DNA of 64,000 nucleotides from Cenococcum geophilum 1.58. Lineage: Eukaryota; Ascomycota; Dothideomycetes; Gloniales; Gloniaceae. Numbering within the stretch: the first letter of the stretch is position 1; every line of letters starts with the position of its first letter. The translations under genes and the position numbers were made by a program. The stretch lies in contig KV748241.1 of the NCBI GenBank assembly GCA_001692895.1, positions 960,779 to 1,024,778 of the forward strand. The letters are read 5' to 3'. This document shows, one piece after another, positions 9,464-20,470 of the stretch. The notes below the pieces were generated by a model, which made no database searches, was not told where the DNA came from, and saw only the letters and a program-made list of their open reading frames with translations.

Positions 9464-11110
9464 CTATTAAATCTGCATAGGCAATGCGAAAGGACTTCGT
9501 AGTATTAATGCTTAGCCTAAACATTAGTGGTGCCTATAATAATATACCCTATAAGCGTCTCCTATATATCCTTAGGGCAAAGGGCTTCCTAAAATAGATT
9601 ATATAATTTATCTAAGGGTTTATAGGCTAGAAAGAAATATTACTAGTCTTTAGCGGATACCAGAGCCCCCCTATTGCAGTTATAACAGGAATACTATAAG
9701 AATTACCCCTCTTACCTATACTCTTCCTTTTCTTTATAAGCAACCTACTTAACTCCTTTAAGGAAGGGGCGACCTAGGGGATAGGCTTTATTAATGACAC
9801 AAACCTAATTATATACGGGCTAACAGCCGCAAAGAATTACAGAACACTAGAGAAAGCCTATAATACTTATATAGAATAGGCAAAACGTTATAGAGTCCAA
9901 TTTTTACTAGAGAAATACTAGCTAATCTATTTTATAAGAAAACGCAACTAATCTGTAAATCTTTAGCATATAATTTACATTTAAGGCTTTAGGGGTTAAC
10001 TAGTTTAGGGCCTAAGGGTATTAGGAGTATAGGTAGATAGCAAGCTCTAGTAGAGCGTATATGCGGCGCAAGTGGCCCATAAAGGCCAAGTATAGTTCAT
10101 TACTTTATCCAGAATTGTTAATTCTATATAGGGTCCATGCTTCTAGAGGTTATACTTACTATATACAGCAGTCGTCCGGCCAACTATAACATATAAATCC
10201 AGTATTTAGGCTATTAGAGAAACTAAAAAGGGCCCCCCTAAATTACTCCTTAAACCACTTTAAAAGGTCTAAACAGCCTACCTTTAAAGTATTATAGGTA
10301 GGTACAAGCGAACGGCCATAGTACTGCTTAAGAAGGAATCCAATATTCCCCCCCTATAGTTACATATTAAAGCTGCTATAATATAAAGAACGCAAAATAA
10401 ACGCAACTCTAATGTTATAAAGTACATTAAGACACGCCTAAGTAAACTATAGAGAGACCCTAGGGTGCCCCGTAGGAGAATAAACCAATAACCCTAAAGT
10501 AGGGAAGAGATATTAGAGAAACAGGTAAAGAAAGCAAAAGAAGAATAGTGCCGCTTTAGGGCCTAGGCCTATATAGAGGAGGAAGGGAGACGCATAAGAG
10601 GTTAGTAAAGATAACAGTAAGATAGAGAAAGGAGCTAAAGTAAAACACGTAAGAACGTTGGGAAACCATCTACCGCAATATAATACTGGTTGGACTAACG
10701 CTAGAGAGGTAAATGGGAGTTAAAGGTATAGAGGCTAACTTAGGTAAGATAAACCTAAGCTATAGCATAGTTAACGCTATAGGGGGTAAATACCTAAGGG
10801 CTCTAAGAAGGCCTAATAAAGGCAAAAAACATAATAGCAATACTCTTAAGAACAGGAATAATAGGACTAAAAGATTGGCTTTACTGGGTGGGTGTCCTAG
10901 TAGGTAGCCTAAGATATAAATATAGCTAGCTAAGACAGACACCAAAACACGTAATACTGCTATGCCCCCTACGCACCAATTAAGAAATAATACTCTTAGC
11001 AGCTAGCATAGAGAACTATAATATACTACTCTTAATATAAAAAGGCCTTAAGGCGGTTACCTAGTGGCTTATTAGTTAAAATGTGCTAAATTAGTTCCGG
11101 GTTGCAAGGG
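9464..11110 (+). pseudogene. LINE-A ORF2, reverse transcriptase C-part and cysteine-motif C-terminus
   Basis: The RT catalytic block appears as LNISGAY near 9510-9530 (Asp to Asn, a RIP change) and the second catalytic motif as FINDTNL near 9787-9807, with the first Asp of the pair mutated. Downstream, a block reading KHVILLCP near 10945-10968 corresponds to the C-terminal Cys/His motif found at the end of fungal LINE ORF2 proteins. Between them lies a helical, basic linker rich in KK and EE. The frame is broken by stops and small indels. Confidence 0.85.
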
Positions 11111-11440
11111 AAATAGTAATAAAAGGCAAGGGGGCGAGCAGCAGGTGCCCCCTAGTAACTCTATAGTAGTAAAGTAATAGTTTATAATACTAGTGCGTCC
11201 GTAGGCTTGTTATAGCAGCAGTGGTTCCTAAGGAGGTTAAATAGTAAGGTAGTAGAGTACTATAGGCGACTCGTAGGCGCTAAGTAGGCGAGTCCTAAAA
11301 GGCGGGGAGATAGATTACGGGGTTTTCTCATTTTTCTTAAATAGAGTTTTCTCCCTATATATAAATAAGGAGTAGTCCGCGTGGGCCTAATAGGGATCTA
11401 AATTGGACGTTAAGTAATGAATTATTATTATTATTATTAA
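11111..11440 (+). other. LINE-A 3' untranslated region and ATT-rich tail (copy 1)
   Basis: GC-richer segment with the conserved word GGAGTAGTCCGCGTGGGCC near 11370, ending in ATT repeats. It closely matches copy 2 (18150-18380), and its last 60 bp match the SINE-like element 18731-19752 in inverse orientation. Confidence 0.8.
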
Positions 11441-12805
11441 TATAGATTCTAGTAATATCTTCTACTAAGATTTCTTCTGTGCATGCTATAAAGTATCCCC
11501 ACTTTATTAGCTTGTCTATTATTACTAAAATTACGTTATAATCTTATCCGGTAATAGGATCTCTTAATTTTAGCAACTTTATAATAAAGTCCTATAATAT
11601 AACCTCCTATAGTCTCTCTAGTATTTTAATAGGTTGTAGCCCTCTATATAGCTTATATCTTACTAGTTTATTTCTTTAGCAATTTAGATATTTCTTTATA
11701 ACTTATCTTACTAGCCCTTAGATTTTATTAATAATATATTTCTTTTAAAGTCTTAACACTAAGCCTATAGCTCTATTGTGTCCTTAAGTTAGTTCCTTAT
11801 AAAATAACTTAATAAACTCTTTTATAATACTCCTAGGTACATATATTACTTCTTAGTTTTTATACTACTCTAAGTTCGGATTCTCTACCTATGTTTCTTA
11901 AATCTTTTATAACCAGTTACTCTTTTGTAATTTATAGGTCTAACTAATTTCTCTTATTACTATAATCTTTGGATAATTATATCTAATTAATCCGTCTATA
12001 TCTTTTTGCAGTAAAGCCCCTAATGGCTTTTTATTGTTTTATAATTTAGCTTTTCTGCTTAGAGTATCTACTTGTGCATTATCTGTACCCTTAGTATACT
12101 AAATTTTAAAATAGTATTCTATAAGTATTTCTACCCATCTAACTTATTTCTGGTTAAGTTTTTTTATTATTAAAAACCCTGTTAGGTTCTTATAATCTAT
12201 CTTAACTATAAATAGTTTCTCTATACCTTATAAGAATGCTCCTTATTTTTAAAGTGCTATAACTATACCTAATAACTCCTTATTATAAATGTTATAGTTT
12301 AGTTTTAGTAGTATTATCTTCTAACTATAGTATACTACTAGGTGCTATCCGTCTTTATATTTTTATAAGAAGTATACCCCTAGTATAAAGTCTAATACAT
12401 CCGTTTTAACCACTATCTCTAGTTTTGGTTAGTAGATTTTAAGGATTAAGTTTTAAGTAAACAACTTCTTAACCTCTTTAAATAGTTTCCTCTACTCTTC
12501 TCCCCATACCTAAGGTTCTTCTTTCTTTATTAACCTTATAAATGGCTTAATATCCTTTAACTATTAAGCTATAAACCTTCTATAGTAATTATAAAACCCT
12601 AAAAATAACCTTAACTGCGTAACGTTCTCTAGTTCTTACTAATTTACTATAGCCTTAATCTTTTTTAGATCTATACTAAGTTAGCCTAATTTAATAATAA
12701 ATCCAATAAACTCTGTTTTTTTAGTGAAGAATTCGTATTTCTTAATTGCTACTAGCATCTATTCTTCTTATAGTCTTTTTAAAACCTATTTAATATATTC
12801 TCCGT
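11441..12805 (-). pseudogene. Gypsy-1 RNase H and N-terminal integrase
   Basis: Minus-strand reading from 12805. RNase H carries a DYKNLTGFLI block near 12160-12190 (the usual DHKNL, His to Tyr). It is followed by the tether, a zinc-binding region with its Cys/His mostly mutated, and the integrase start with a VIIDKLIKWGYFI-like block near 11495-11535. It ends abruptly at the LINE-A copy 1 tail in the catalytic core. Confidence 0.82.
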
Positions 12806-13060
12806 TAAAGCTTATTCTATTCGCTGGAGCTCTTGCTATACCTGGCCCAAAAAAGACCAAAACCAACTAAAAGAACCCTGAAAAAACACCCAGAGAATCC
12901 CCCTGAGATGCACGCATCGCAGGGGAGGCATATGTTAAACGACGGTGGTTTATACTCGCGCGCGTCCACCAGAACCACGCCTAGCAATGGCCCTCTATAA
13001 TAAGAACGGGCGAATACCACACTATAAAGCGGAAAGACCTCTATTAAGAAGGCATCTAAT
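12806..13060 (+). promoter_or_regulatory. LINE-A 5' leader (probable internal promoter region)
   Basis: GC-rich 5' end containing CpG-dense words (CTCGCGCGCGTCC near 12955-12968). Non-LTR elements carry their promoter inside the transcribed 5' end, so this is the expected place; no specific promoter motif can be proven. An open minus-strand frame here is a shadow. Confidence 0.4.
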
Positions 13061-14640
13061 AAAATATAAAGCCTATTAGATATGTCTAGTATCCGTAGTT
13101 GCGGGGGAGTAACCGTTAGCTATAATAAACTAATACAGCTAGTAGAATGGCTTCGCCAGTCTAGCGAACCTTAGGCGCCCCTCTAGTAAACCCTTAATTA
13201 AATCCTTTAACGGCTAAGTGAAATTAAAAATAAATAAAACCCTTTTTTATTGGCGAACCGTACCTAGGCCGCCGTAGCTGCGCTTCTATAATATAGGGAA
13301 CCCACCCCCCTAAAGATAATATCTGGGTATATAATTATAATATAACTAAATATAGAAAAAGTAAAGGGGCTTAGGGGATAATTAGAAACAAAAGTCCTTA
13401 TAGAGATTCGTAAAGAGGTTTATAACGCTGTTGCAGTCTAATACCTTAGGAGTGGAGATATTAAAGTCACCCTAAGGGACCAATAGGCAAAGGAACGAGC
13501 CGTAAGGGTAGGGGATAGGCTAGGAGAACGTATTAGCATAAAAGTGCTCTACGAAGATTACCCAGTTAAAGTCTTAGCAGTTCCCCTAAGCCTTAAAGTA
13601 GAAAAGGGACGCTAGGCGGACAATATAGTAACTATATATAAGATAGTAAAATAAACGGAACGCTTTATACTAGGACTCGAGATTACCTAAATCTAATAGC
13701 TATATAGGAAAATGTAAACTAAGTATATAACAAGAATAATAAAAGAATATAAGGGTCGCTAGAGACTCGCTAGGGAGGCGCTGGTTAAATACATGGCTCC
13801 CTTATTGTTAGTATATATATACTAGGAATGCAAAAACTCCTTATCTAAAAAGGTATTATTATAAATGGCCTTATATATAACATAAGGCTCTATAACTATA
13901 GACTTTACCTAGAACGATGCTATTACTGCGTATAATAGGGATATATCTAATCCATATGCGCAGTATAGGTATGCTACGGCCACTATGTAGGCCCCCATAA
14001 TATAAGACATTGCTTAAATTAAGACTAAATAAAATGCGTAAACTGCTACCGAAGCACATATAAGGCATAGGAGAGAGAAGGCTGCATTAAATATAGGAGA
14101 CGGAAGGTAAGGGCTTGATAGCTGCGGGAATAACTACACGCTACGTTATATGAATGGAAACAATAGGCGATAAGCTAGGGGGGCGTAGGTACCTTTCTAG
14201 CGTTTCCTACCTTTAATACTAGGGGGCTAGGCTAGCTATCCTAAGCCTTAATAGGCTAGAAGTAATGCCGTATAATATTACTAGACCGTATAGGGATATA
14301 AGGGTTATAGGGAATATAAGGGAGAGGGCGCCCTATAGAAAGACCCTTATAGATAGCTATAGTAAGCTTAAGACCAGAATAATTAAGAATTAGACTTAAC
14401 GCGGTAAATATAATATTTATAGCCAACTCTTAAAGGGTATATAGCTAACTAGTAAGAATAGGGGAAGAACTGGAGATAATAATAGATTTAGATATAGAAG
14501 CGCTAGTAGGAATATAAAATATAGGAATGGAAAGCTCTATATAAAATAAGTAGTAACTAGGGTGTAAATATAAGAGATAGAAGTTCTAAATGTCCTAAAG
14601 AAAGTAAAAATAGAAGAAGTGAGGAACAAAGGAGAGGCGA
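13061..14640 (+). pseudogene. LINE-A copy 2 ORF1, decayed
   Basis: Gag-like ORF1 with the same zinc-knuckle region as copy 1 (about 13960-14090 here). The part before 13570 is missing from copy 1 because of the window edge. It reads through segments such as EIRKEVYNAV near 13403-13432. RIP stops occur throughout; the start codon cannot be fixed. Confidence 0.68.
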
Positions 14641-14649
14641 AGGACCCTC

Positions 14650-17600
14650 GCTAGGGGTCCGCTACCTATCCATTATATAGTATAACTACGGCAATATAAA
14701 CCACTATCTTATAAGGCCCTTACTAGACAGCCTAGACCTAGAGAAATACTATATCCTTACTATACAAGAGCCGTATTATAATGCCTATATATAATTAATA
14801 TACTACCCCTAAGGATTCTAGCTCCTATACAAACTAAAAGCAGCTACACGCGTATGCTTTATAATTAGTAAGGCTATTAGCCTGTCCTTATAGTTATAGT
14901 AGGTAGTTAACCTAGATATTACAGTAATAACAATCTAGATATATAGGGGACCGGTATAGATTATTAATATATATAACCCTAGGGTTAAAGGGGTCCTATA
15001 AATAGAGAATATTATATTAGTAATAAGCTTACTAGAAACCGAAGGTATAGAGTCTATCCTATTAGGAGATATAAACCTCTACTACCCGCAGTAGGGGGGT
15101 ATCTATATTGCTGCTAAATAATAGGTAGAGTGCCTACTAAGAGCTATAGATACTAGGGGCCTTAAGCTAGCTACCCCCTTAGGAGCAATTATATGGCAAT
15201 AAGGTACTACTAAAAGTATAATTAACCTTATATTTATAGACGAAGGCCTATACTAGAGACTTAAAAGGTATAAACCTGAAGAAGGATAGGCACTCGCCTT
15301 AGACTATATCCCTATCTAGATATAGCTAGATCTAGATATTAAGGCGTAACTAAATAGCAAAAGATATGTAATAAGAAAGCTTAAGATAGATAGCTTCCTT
15401 AATATAGTTAAACAACAACTTTAAGACCTAGAAGAAATCCACCTAATACTAAATAAGCGAGGCTTATTAGCTACCCCTAAGGAAATTAACTAAAGACTAG
15501 AAAGGATCCAGGCAGTAATTAAAAATAGGCTAGAAGAGTACTGCCTAGTCTTAAAACCGGGCCCCTACGCGTAATATATATAGTCCGTATAATACGCAAT
15601 TCTTATTGCTAGCTAATAATAAGCAAGAAGAAAATATATAAGCAGCTATAATTCTAAAGACGAGAGATAATATAAAGATATAAGAAACTAGCTAAAGAAT
15701 ACCCTAAAAAAAGAAGTAAGGAATAGCTAGAGATGGTTTATAAATAAGTATATTACTAACCTAAGCCTCCCCTATAATAAAGGTCTTTAGAGGATAGCAA
15801 AATAGGTAAAGAAAAAGGCGGGACGTTTAGTAGAAGACCCATACCTTCCGCCCCTATGAAGACTAGGTAAATTACTAGCCATAAGCAATAATAATAAAAA
15901 GGCAAAGATCCTTATAGAAAGATTTTTCCCTTAACTAGCTTTAGCAGACCTTAGCAATATTATAGGCGAAGCACTAGTAACTCGCCTAAGGGTTAACAGT
16001 AATATAACAACCGAAGAAATAGCTAGAACTATTAGCCGCCTTTTAAATAATATAGTACTAGGACTAAATAGGATCCTAAATAAAGCCCTAAAGACCTACG
16101 GACTACTAATATTACCTTAGCTTACGGATATAGCTAGAGTATACTTTATAATAGGCTACTACCTAAGACTCGGAAGAGCTATAATAACATTTATCCTATG
16201 TAAAGAAGGTAAAGTAGACTACTTACTTCTAGGAAGCTACTACCATATTGCCTTAGAGAATACCCTTAGCAAGATCTTAAAAAGGGTAATAGCGGACTAT
16301 ATAGTAGATATAACTAAGAAATATACCCTACTACTACAAAGCTAAATGGGGGCAAGAAAGAACTGCTTAACACTATTAGCACTTACGCTACTCGCTACCA
16401 CTATTAAATCTATATAGGCGATGCGAAGGGACTTTATAGTATTAATGCTTAGCCTAGATATTAGTGGCGCCTATAACAATATACCCTATAAGCGTCTCCT
16501 ATACATCCTTAGGGCAAAAGGCTTCCCAGAATAGATTATATAATTTATTTAAGGGTTTATAGGTTAAAAAAAATATTACTAGTCTTTAGTAGATACTAAA
16601 GCCCCCCTATCGCAACAGGAATACTATAAGAATTACCCCTCTTGCCTATACTCTTCCTTTTCTTTATAAGTAACCTACTTAACTCCTTTAAGGAAGGGGT
16701 AACCTAGGGGATAGGCTTTGTTAATAATATAAACCTAATTATATACGGGCTAATAGCCGCAAAGAATAGCAGAATACTAAAGAAAGTATATAATACCTAT
16801 ATAGAATAGGCAAGACGATATAGAGTCTAATTCTTACTAGAGAAATACCAGCTAATCCATTTTATAAGAAAACGTAACCAATCTACAGATCTCTAGCATA
16901 TAATTTGTATTTAAGGCTTTAGGGGTTAACCAGTTTAGGGCCTAAGAGTATTAGAAGTATAGGTAGATAATAAGCTCCAGTAGAGCGTATATACGGCGCA
17001 AGCGGCCTATAAGGGCCAAGCACAGTACATCGCATTATCTAGGATTGTTAATTCTATATAGGGTCCATACTTCTAGAGGTCACGCCTACTATATATAGTA
17101 GTTGTCCGGCTAACTATAATATATAGGTCTAGTATCTAGGCCATTAGAGAATCTAAGAAAGGCCCCCTAAATCGTTTCTTAAACCACTCTAAAAGGTCCA
17201 AACAGCCTACCTTTAGAGTATAACAGGCGGATATAAGCAAACAGCCACAGCTCTACTTAAGAAGGAAGCTAATATTCCCCCCCTATAACTATATATTAAA
17301 GCCACTATAATATAAAGGGCGCAAAAGGAACGCAACTTTAATATTATAAAGTATATTAAAACACGCCTAAATAAACTATAGAGGGACCTTAGGGCGCCTT
17401 ATAGAAGAACAAACTAATAACCCTAAAGTAGGGAAGATATATTAGAGAAACAGATAAAAAAAGCAGAAGAAGAATAGTACTACTTTAGGGCCCAGGCCTA
17501 TATAGAGGAGGAAAAAAGACGCGTAAGAGGCCAATAAGGATAATAATAAGAGAGAGAAAGGAGCTAAAGTAAAGCATAAAAGAACGCTAGAAAACCATCT

Positions 17601-18120
17601 ACCATAATATAATACTGGCTAAACTAACGCTAAAGAGGCGTATAGGAGTTAAAGGTATAGAGGCTAACTAAGGCAAGAGGAACCTAAGCTATAGCATAGT
17701 TAACGCCATAGGGGGTAGACACCCTAGGGCTCTAAAAAGGCCTAATAAAGGCAGAAAATATAATAGCAACGCTCTTAAGAATAGGAATAATAGGACTAAA
17801 AGACTGGCTCTACTAGGTAGGTGTCCTAGTAGGTAGCCTAAGATATAAGTATAGCTGGCTAAGATAGACACTAAAACACGTAATACTGTTATGCCCCTTA
17901 CGCACTAACTAAGAAGTAATACTCTTAGTAGCTAGCATAGAGAACTATAAGACACTACTCTTAATATAAAAAGGCCTTAAGGCGGTTACCTAGTGGCTTA
18001 TTAGCTAAAATATACTAAACTAGTTCTGGGTTATAAAGGAAATAATAATAAAGGGCGGGGGGGTAAGCAACGGGTGCCCCTTAATAACTCTATAGTAGCA
18101 GAGTAAAGTATACAATACTA
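14650..18120 (+). pseudogene. LINE-A copy 2 ORF2: endonuclease, reverse transcriptase, Cys-motif C-terminus
   Basis: APE endonuclease with GDIN at 15065-15076 (next residues altered). The RT palm motif reads LDISGAYNN near 16450-16476 with its Asp intact, and the second catalytic motif reads FVNN (16723-16728), both Asp changed to Asn as RIP would do. The C-terminus carries RQTPKHVILLCPLR near 17850-17895. ORF2 of this type copies the element RNA at a nicked target; this copy cannot. Confidence 0.88.
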
Positions 18121-18380
18121 GCGCGTCCGTAGGCTAGTTACGGCAGCAGTGGTTCCCAAGAAGGTTAAAAAGTAAGGTAGTAGGAGCACTATAGGTAACT
18201 TATAGGCGCCTCGCAGGCGCCTTATAGGCGAGTCCTAAGAGGTAGGGAGATAGATCACGGGGTTTTCTCAAGTTAAGTCTTTCTTAAGTTAAGTTTTCTC
18301 CCCATATATAAATAAGGAGTAGTCCGCGTGGGCCTAATAGGGATCCGAATCGGACGTTAAGTAATAAATTATTATTATTA
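18121..18380 (+). other. LINE-A copy 2 3' UTR with ATT tail
   Basis: 3' untranslated region with GGAGTAGTCCGCGTGGGCC near 18320 and a terminal stretch of ATT repeats. The final part is the segment shared with the SINE-like element, presumably the site recognised by the LINE reverse transcriptase. Confidence 0.75.
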
Positions 18381-18392
18381 TATATTCTCCGT

Positions 18393-20160
18393 ATTCTTTT
18401 TTACTTATTAAGTAGATAATAATGTTATTAAGGTATACTATAATAAATTCATCTAAGTGTTCTCTTAATATATTATTAATACGTTTCTAAAACGTTACTA
18501 GTATATTTATAAGCCTAAACTATATTACTAATAGTTTATATAGTCCTTCCTTTAACCTAAAGGCTGCCTTTTATTTATTGCCTTCCTTAATCCTAATCTA
18601 ATGGTACGCCTATCTTAGATCTATCTTTATAAAGATTTACGCATTACCGATCCTATCTTAGATTTCGCTAATTAAGGGTAAAGGATACCTATCCTTTCTA
18701 GTAATACTATTTAACTATTTATAGTTAATAGTAGTAGTTCTTTGATTAACGTCTAATACGGATCCTATCTTGGCCCACGCAGACTACTCCGTCATAGGGG
18801 GGAAAACTTATAATTTACATGAAGAAAACCCTGCAGTTAGGGGAGGAAAAACCCTATGAGCAGCCTCAGTAGGATAAAAAACCCCGATTTGCTATGTTTG
18901 TACGTAGCAGCGGCCCTATAGGCCTACTGCACGTCCTCCTCCTTAGATGTTTTGAACTCCTTAGGAACCACTACTTCCTTCTCTAGCTTATTAAAGCTAG
19001 GGTTCACTATATCCCAGCTAAGCCTTGCTAATCAATTGCTGTGTCTTATTGTCTCTTTATGTCCTATATCTTGCCCATCCCCTATATACTATCTCTTATA
19101 TAAACCACTACTATATACGCCTTGCTTCCCCCCCACTAGAGCCATTAAAGGCGTAAGGGGGATTTATCCGTTCTAACTACCGTAATACTGATAAGCGAGC
19201 GGGATATTATATTGTATTTAGGTATCTTTTATGCCTAGGCCCTAGCTAGGCCCTCTCTAAGGGTCACTACTCTGTTAAAAGGAGATAGGGAAAACCGTGG
19301 GTCGCAATCTAAGCTACTAGGTAGTATTTGGTAGTTGAAAACGGCGAGTAACTGCATGCTCCGCGGGCGACTGCCCTGGGGGTTAAGAGGGGCCGTATAT
19401 TTGCTCATTCGTTCGTTCACTTATACGCTCGTTCGTCCATTAATATAAGGTCATTAATGCTTTCTACTAGGGGCTAGGGGATGCTTTTAAAAGCTGTTTA
19501 TCCACGTTAGATTATATAGGTGCTTAGTAGGAGAACTAGTGGCTATATTATGAAGGGGTACCGTTAGTAGTGGTTTTCAAGATCTCACCATCCCATGTGA
19601 AAACTTTTCACTACGCCCCATAACGTATATAACCACTAGGTCCTACTTGCACGCGCTATATAACGTCTCTACGTTGGCTCTAGGTCTGAACTTCGAAGAC
19701 CTAGGTTTGTAGCCGTCACCACGTATAGGTGCAGAATCCGTTTTCGACGGCCATTTATAGTTAATACATAGCCTAAGTTTCCCGTTTTTTTTAGTATAAA
19801 TAATACTGGATAACCTACTAATAACTATAATAGTCTAATATACCCTTTTTGTAAGTTCTCTTAGATAAACTCTTTTAGTGCTCTTCCTTCTTCCTTAGTA
19901 AGCTTATAAATTAGAAAAAACTTTAAACTTATTCCTAGTTCTAATTCTATCTTATAATCCTATACTATATACTCTAATAGCTTCTTACTTTCTAGTAACT
20001 ATAGTTTCTTGCCGTACTTATAGTATCTTTTTAGTACGTAACTTAGTCCTTTATTTATTTCTTTATAGGTTGCTCCTACTTAGTACTATACTATCTTAGC
20101 TTGTTATTATATTTTATGGCGTTAAGTATCTCTAATATTAACTTAACCTATAACCTAATT
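18393..20160 (-). pseudogene. Gypsy-1 reverse transcriptase, split by a SINE-like insertion
   Basis: Minus-strand RT. 19767-20160 gives the N-terminal part with YTKKNGKLRLCINYK near 19766-19810; 18393-18730 gives the rest with RKDRYPLPLI, then KIDLRWAYH-like and, near 18435-18460, the YLNNIII block (YLDD with Asp to Asn). The RT frame is colinear when 18731-19752 and one duplicate are removed. Confidence 0.85.
18731..19752 (-). mobile_element. SINE-like element with LINE-A-type 3' end
   Basis: A 1022-bp insertion in the gypsy-1 RT, flanked by a 14-bp direct repeat ATTTATAGTTAATA (18717-18730 and 19753-19766). On the minus strand its last about 60 bp closely resemble the LINE-A 3' end (shared GGAGTAGT, GCGTGGGCC, GGATCCG and GACGTTAA), and similarity in patches extends to about 19190. 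The remaining 5' part (19190-19752) is unrelated to LINE-A and has no convincing reading frame, tRNA or 5S promoter. It looks little affected by RIP, in contrast to its host. It probably moves with the LINE-A machinery. Confidence 0.75.
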
Positions 20161-20189
20161 AATCTTTAGATTGTATTCCTGTAACTAAG

Positions 20190-20470
20190 GCATTCCTAAT
20201 ACTGCCTTATTATTCCCTAATAGTAATATATTAAAAGATATCTTAATCTATCTTCCTTTAATAGTTATCTAAATAGGTCCTATTTTAAGATTAATAATGC
20301 CTCCTCTATAGGCTATCGGATCTCCTAAAACTGTAACTAGTAGATATAAGTGCTCTTTCTATCTGTGTGGTAGCCCTATCCTTTTAACTACTGCTAGTAA
20401 GATATGGTTTCTTGTTACTCTACTATCTATTAGTGCTTTAAACTATTAATCTTACTATTTAACTTATAAA
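20190..20470 (-). pseudogene. Gypsy-1 aspartic protease
   Basis: Retropepsin-like domain on the minus strand. A LIDS block near 20420-20435 (active-site D-S-G, with Gly altered to Arg) is followed by hydrophobic strands and the second conserved block reading AVLGMPWL-like near 20190-20215. It sits directly upstream of the RT, as expected in gypsy pol. Confidence 0.75.

Larger units (their letters stand above)
1..11440 (+). mobile_element. LINE-A copy 1, RIP-mutated, interrupted by two elements; 5' end outside window
   Basis: Non-LTR retrotransposon related to fungal Tad1/I-type LINEs. The pieces are 1-1930, 5283-6191 and 9462-11440. Order along the strand is an ORF1 (gag-like) zinc knuckle, an APE-type endonuclease, reverse transcriptase and a C-terminal cysteine motif, then a 3' untranslated region ending in an ATT-rich tail near 11420-11440. 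It aligns throughout with copy 2 at 12806-18380, which fixes the borders of the two insertions. It lies antisense inside gypsy-1, whose integrase reading resumes at 11441. All reading frames carry RIP-type stops, so the copy is dead. Confidence 0.88.
12806..18380 (+). mobile_element. LINE-A copy 2, full length, RIP-mutated
   Basis: A complete 5.6 kb non-LTR element flanked by a 13-bp target duplication ATATATTCTCCGT (ending at 12805 and at 18392). The first about 215 bp are GC-richer and apparently spared from RIP; the rest is TpA-rich. Layout is 5' leader, ORF1, ORF2 with endonuclease, RT and Cys motif, 3' UTR, then ATT repeats at 18369-18380. It is inserted antisense into gypsy-1 between RNase H and RT, and serves as the uninterrupted reference for copy 1. 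Confidence 0.92.

Noticed and set aside
19190..19752. tRNA or 5S rRNA head of the SINE-like element
   Set aside because: Words resembling a B box or a 5S C box can be picked out, but their spacing and partners do not fit.
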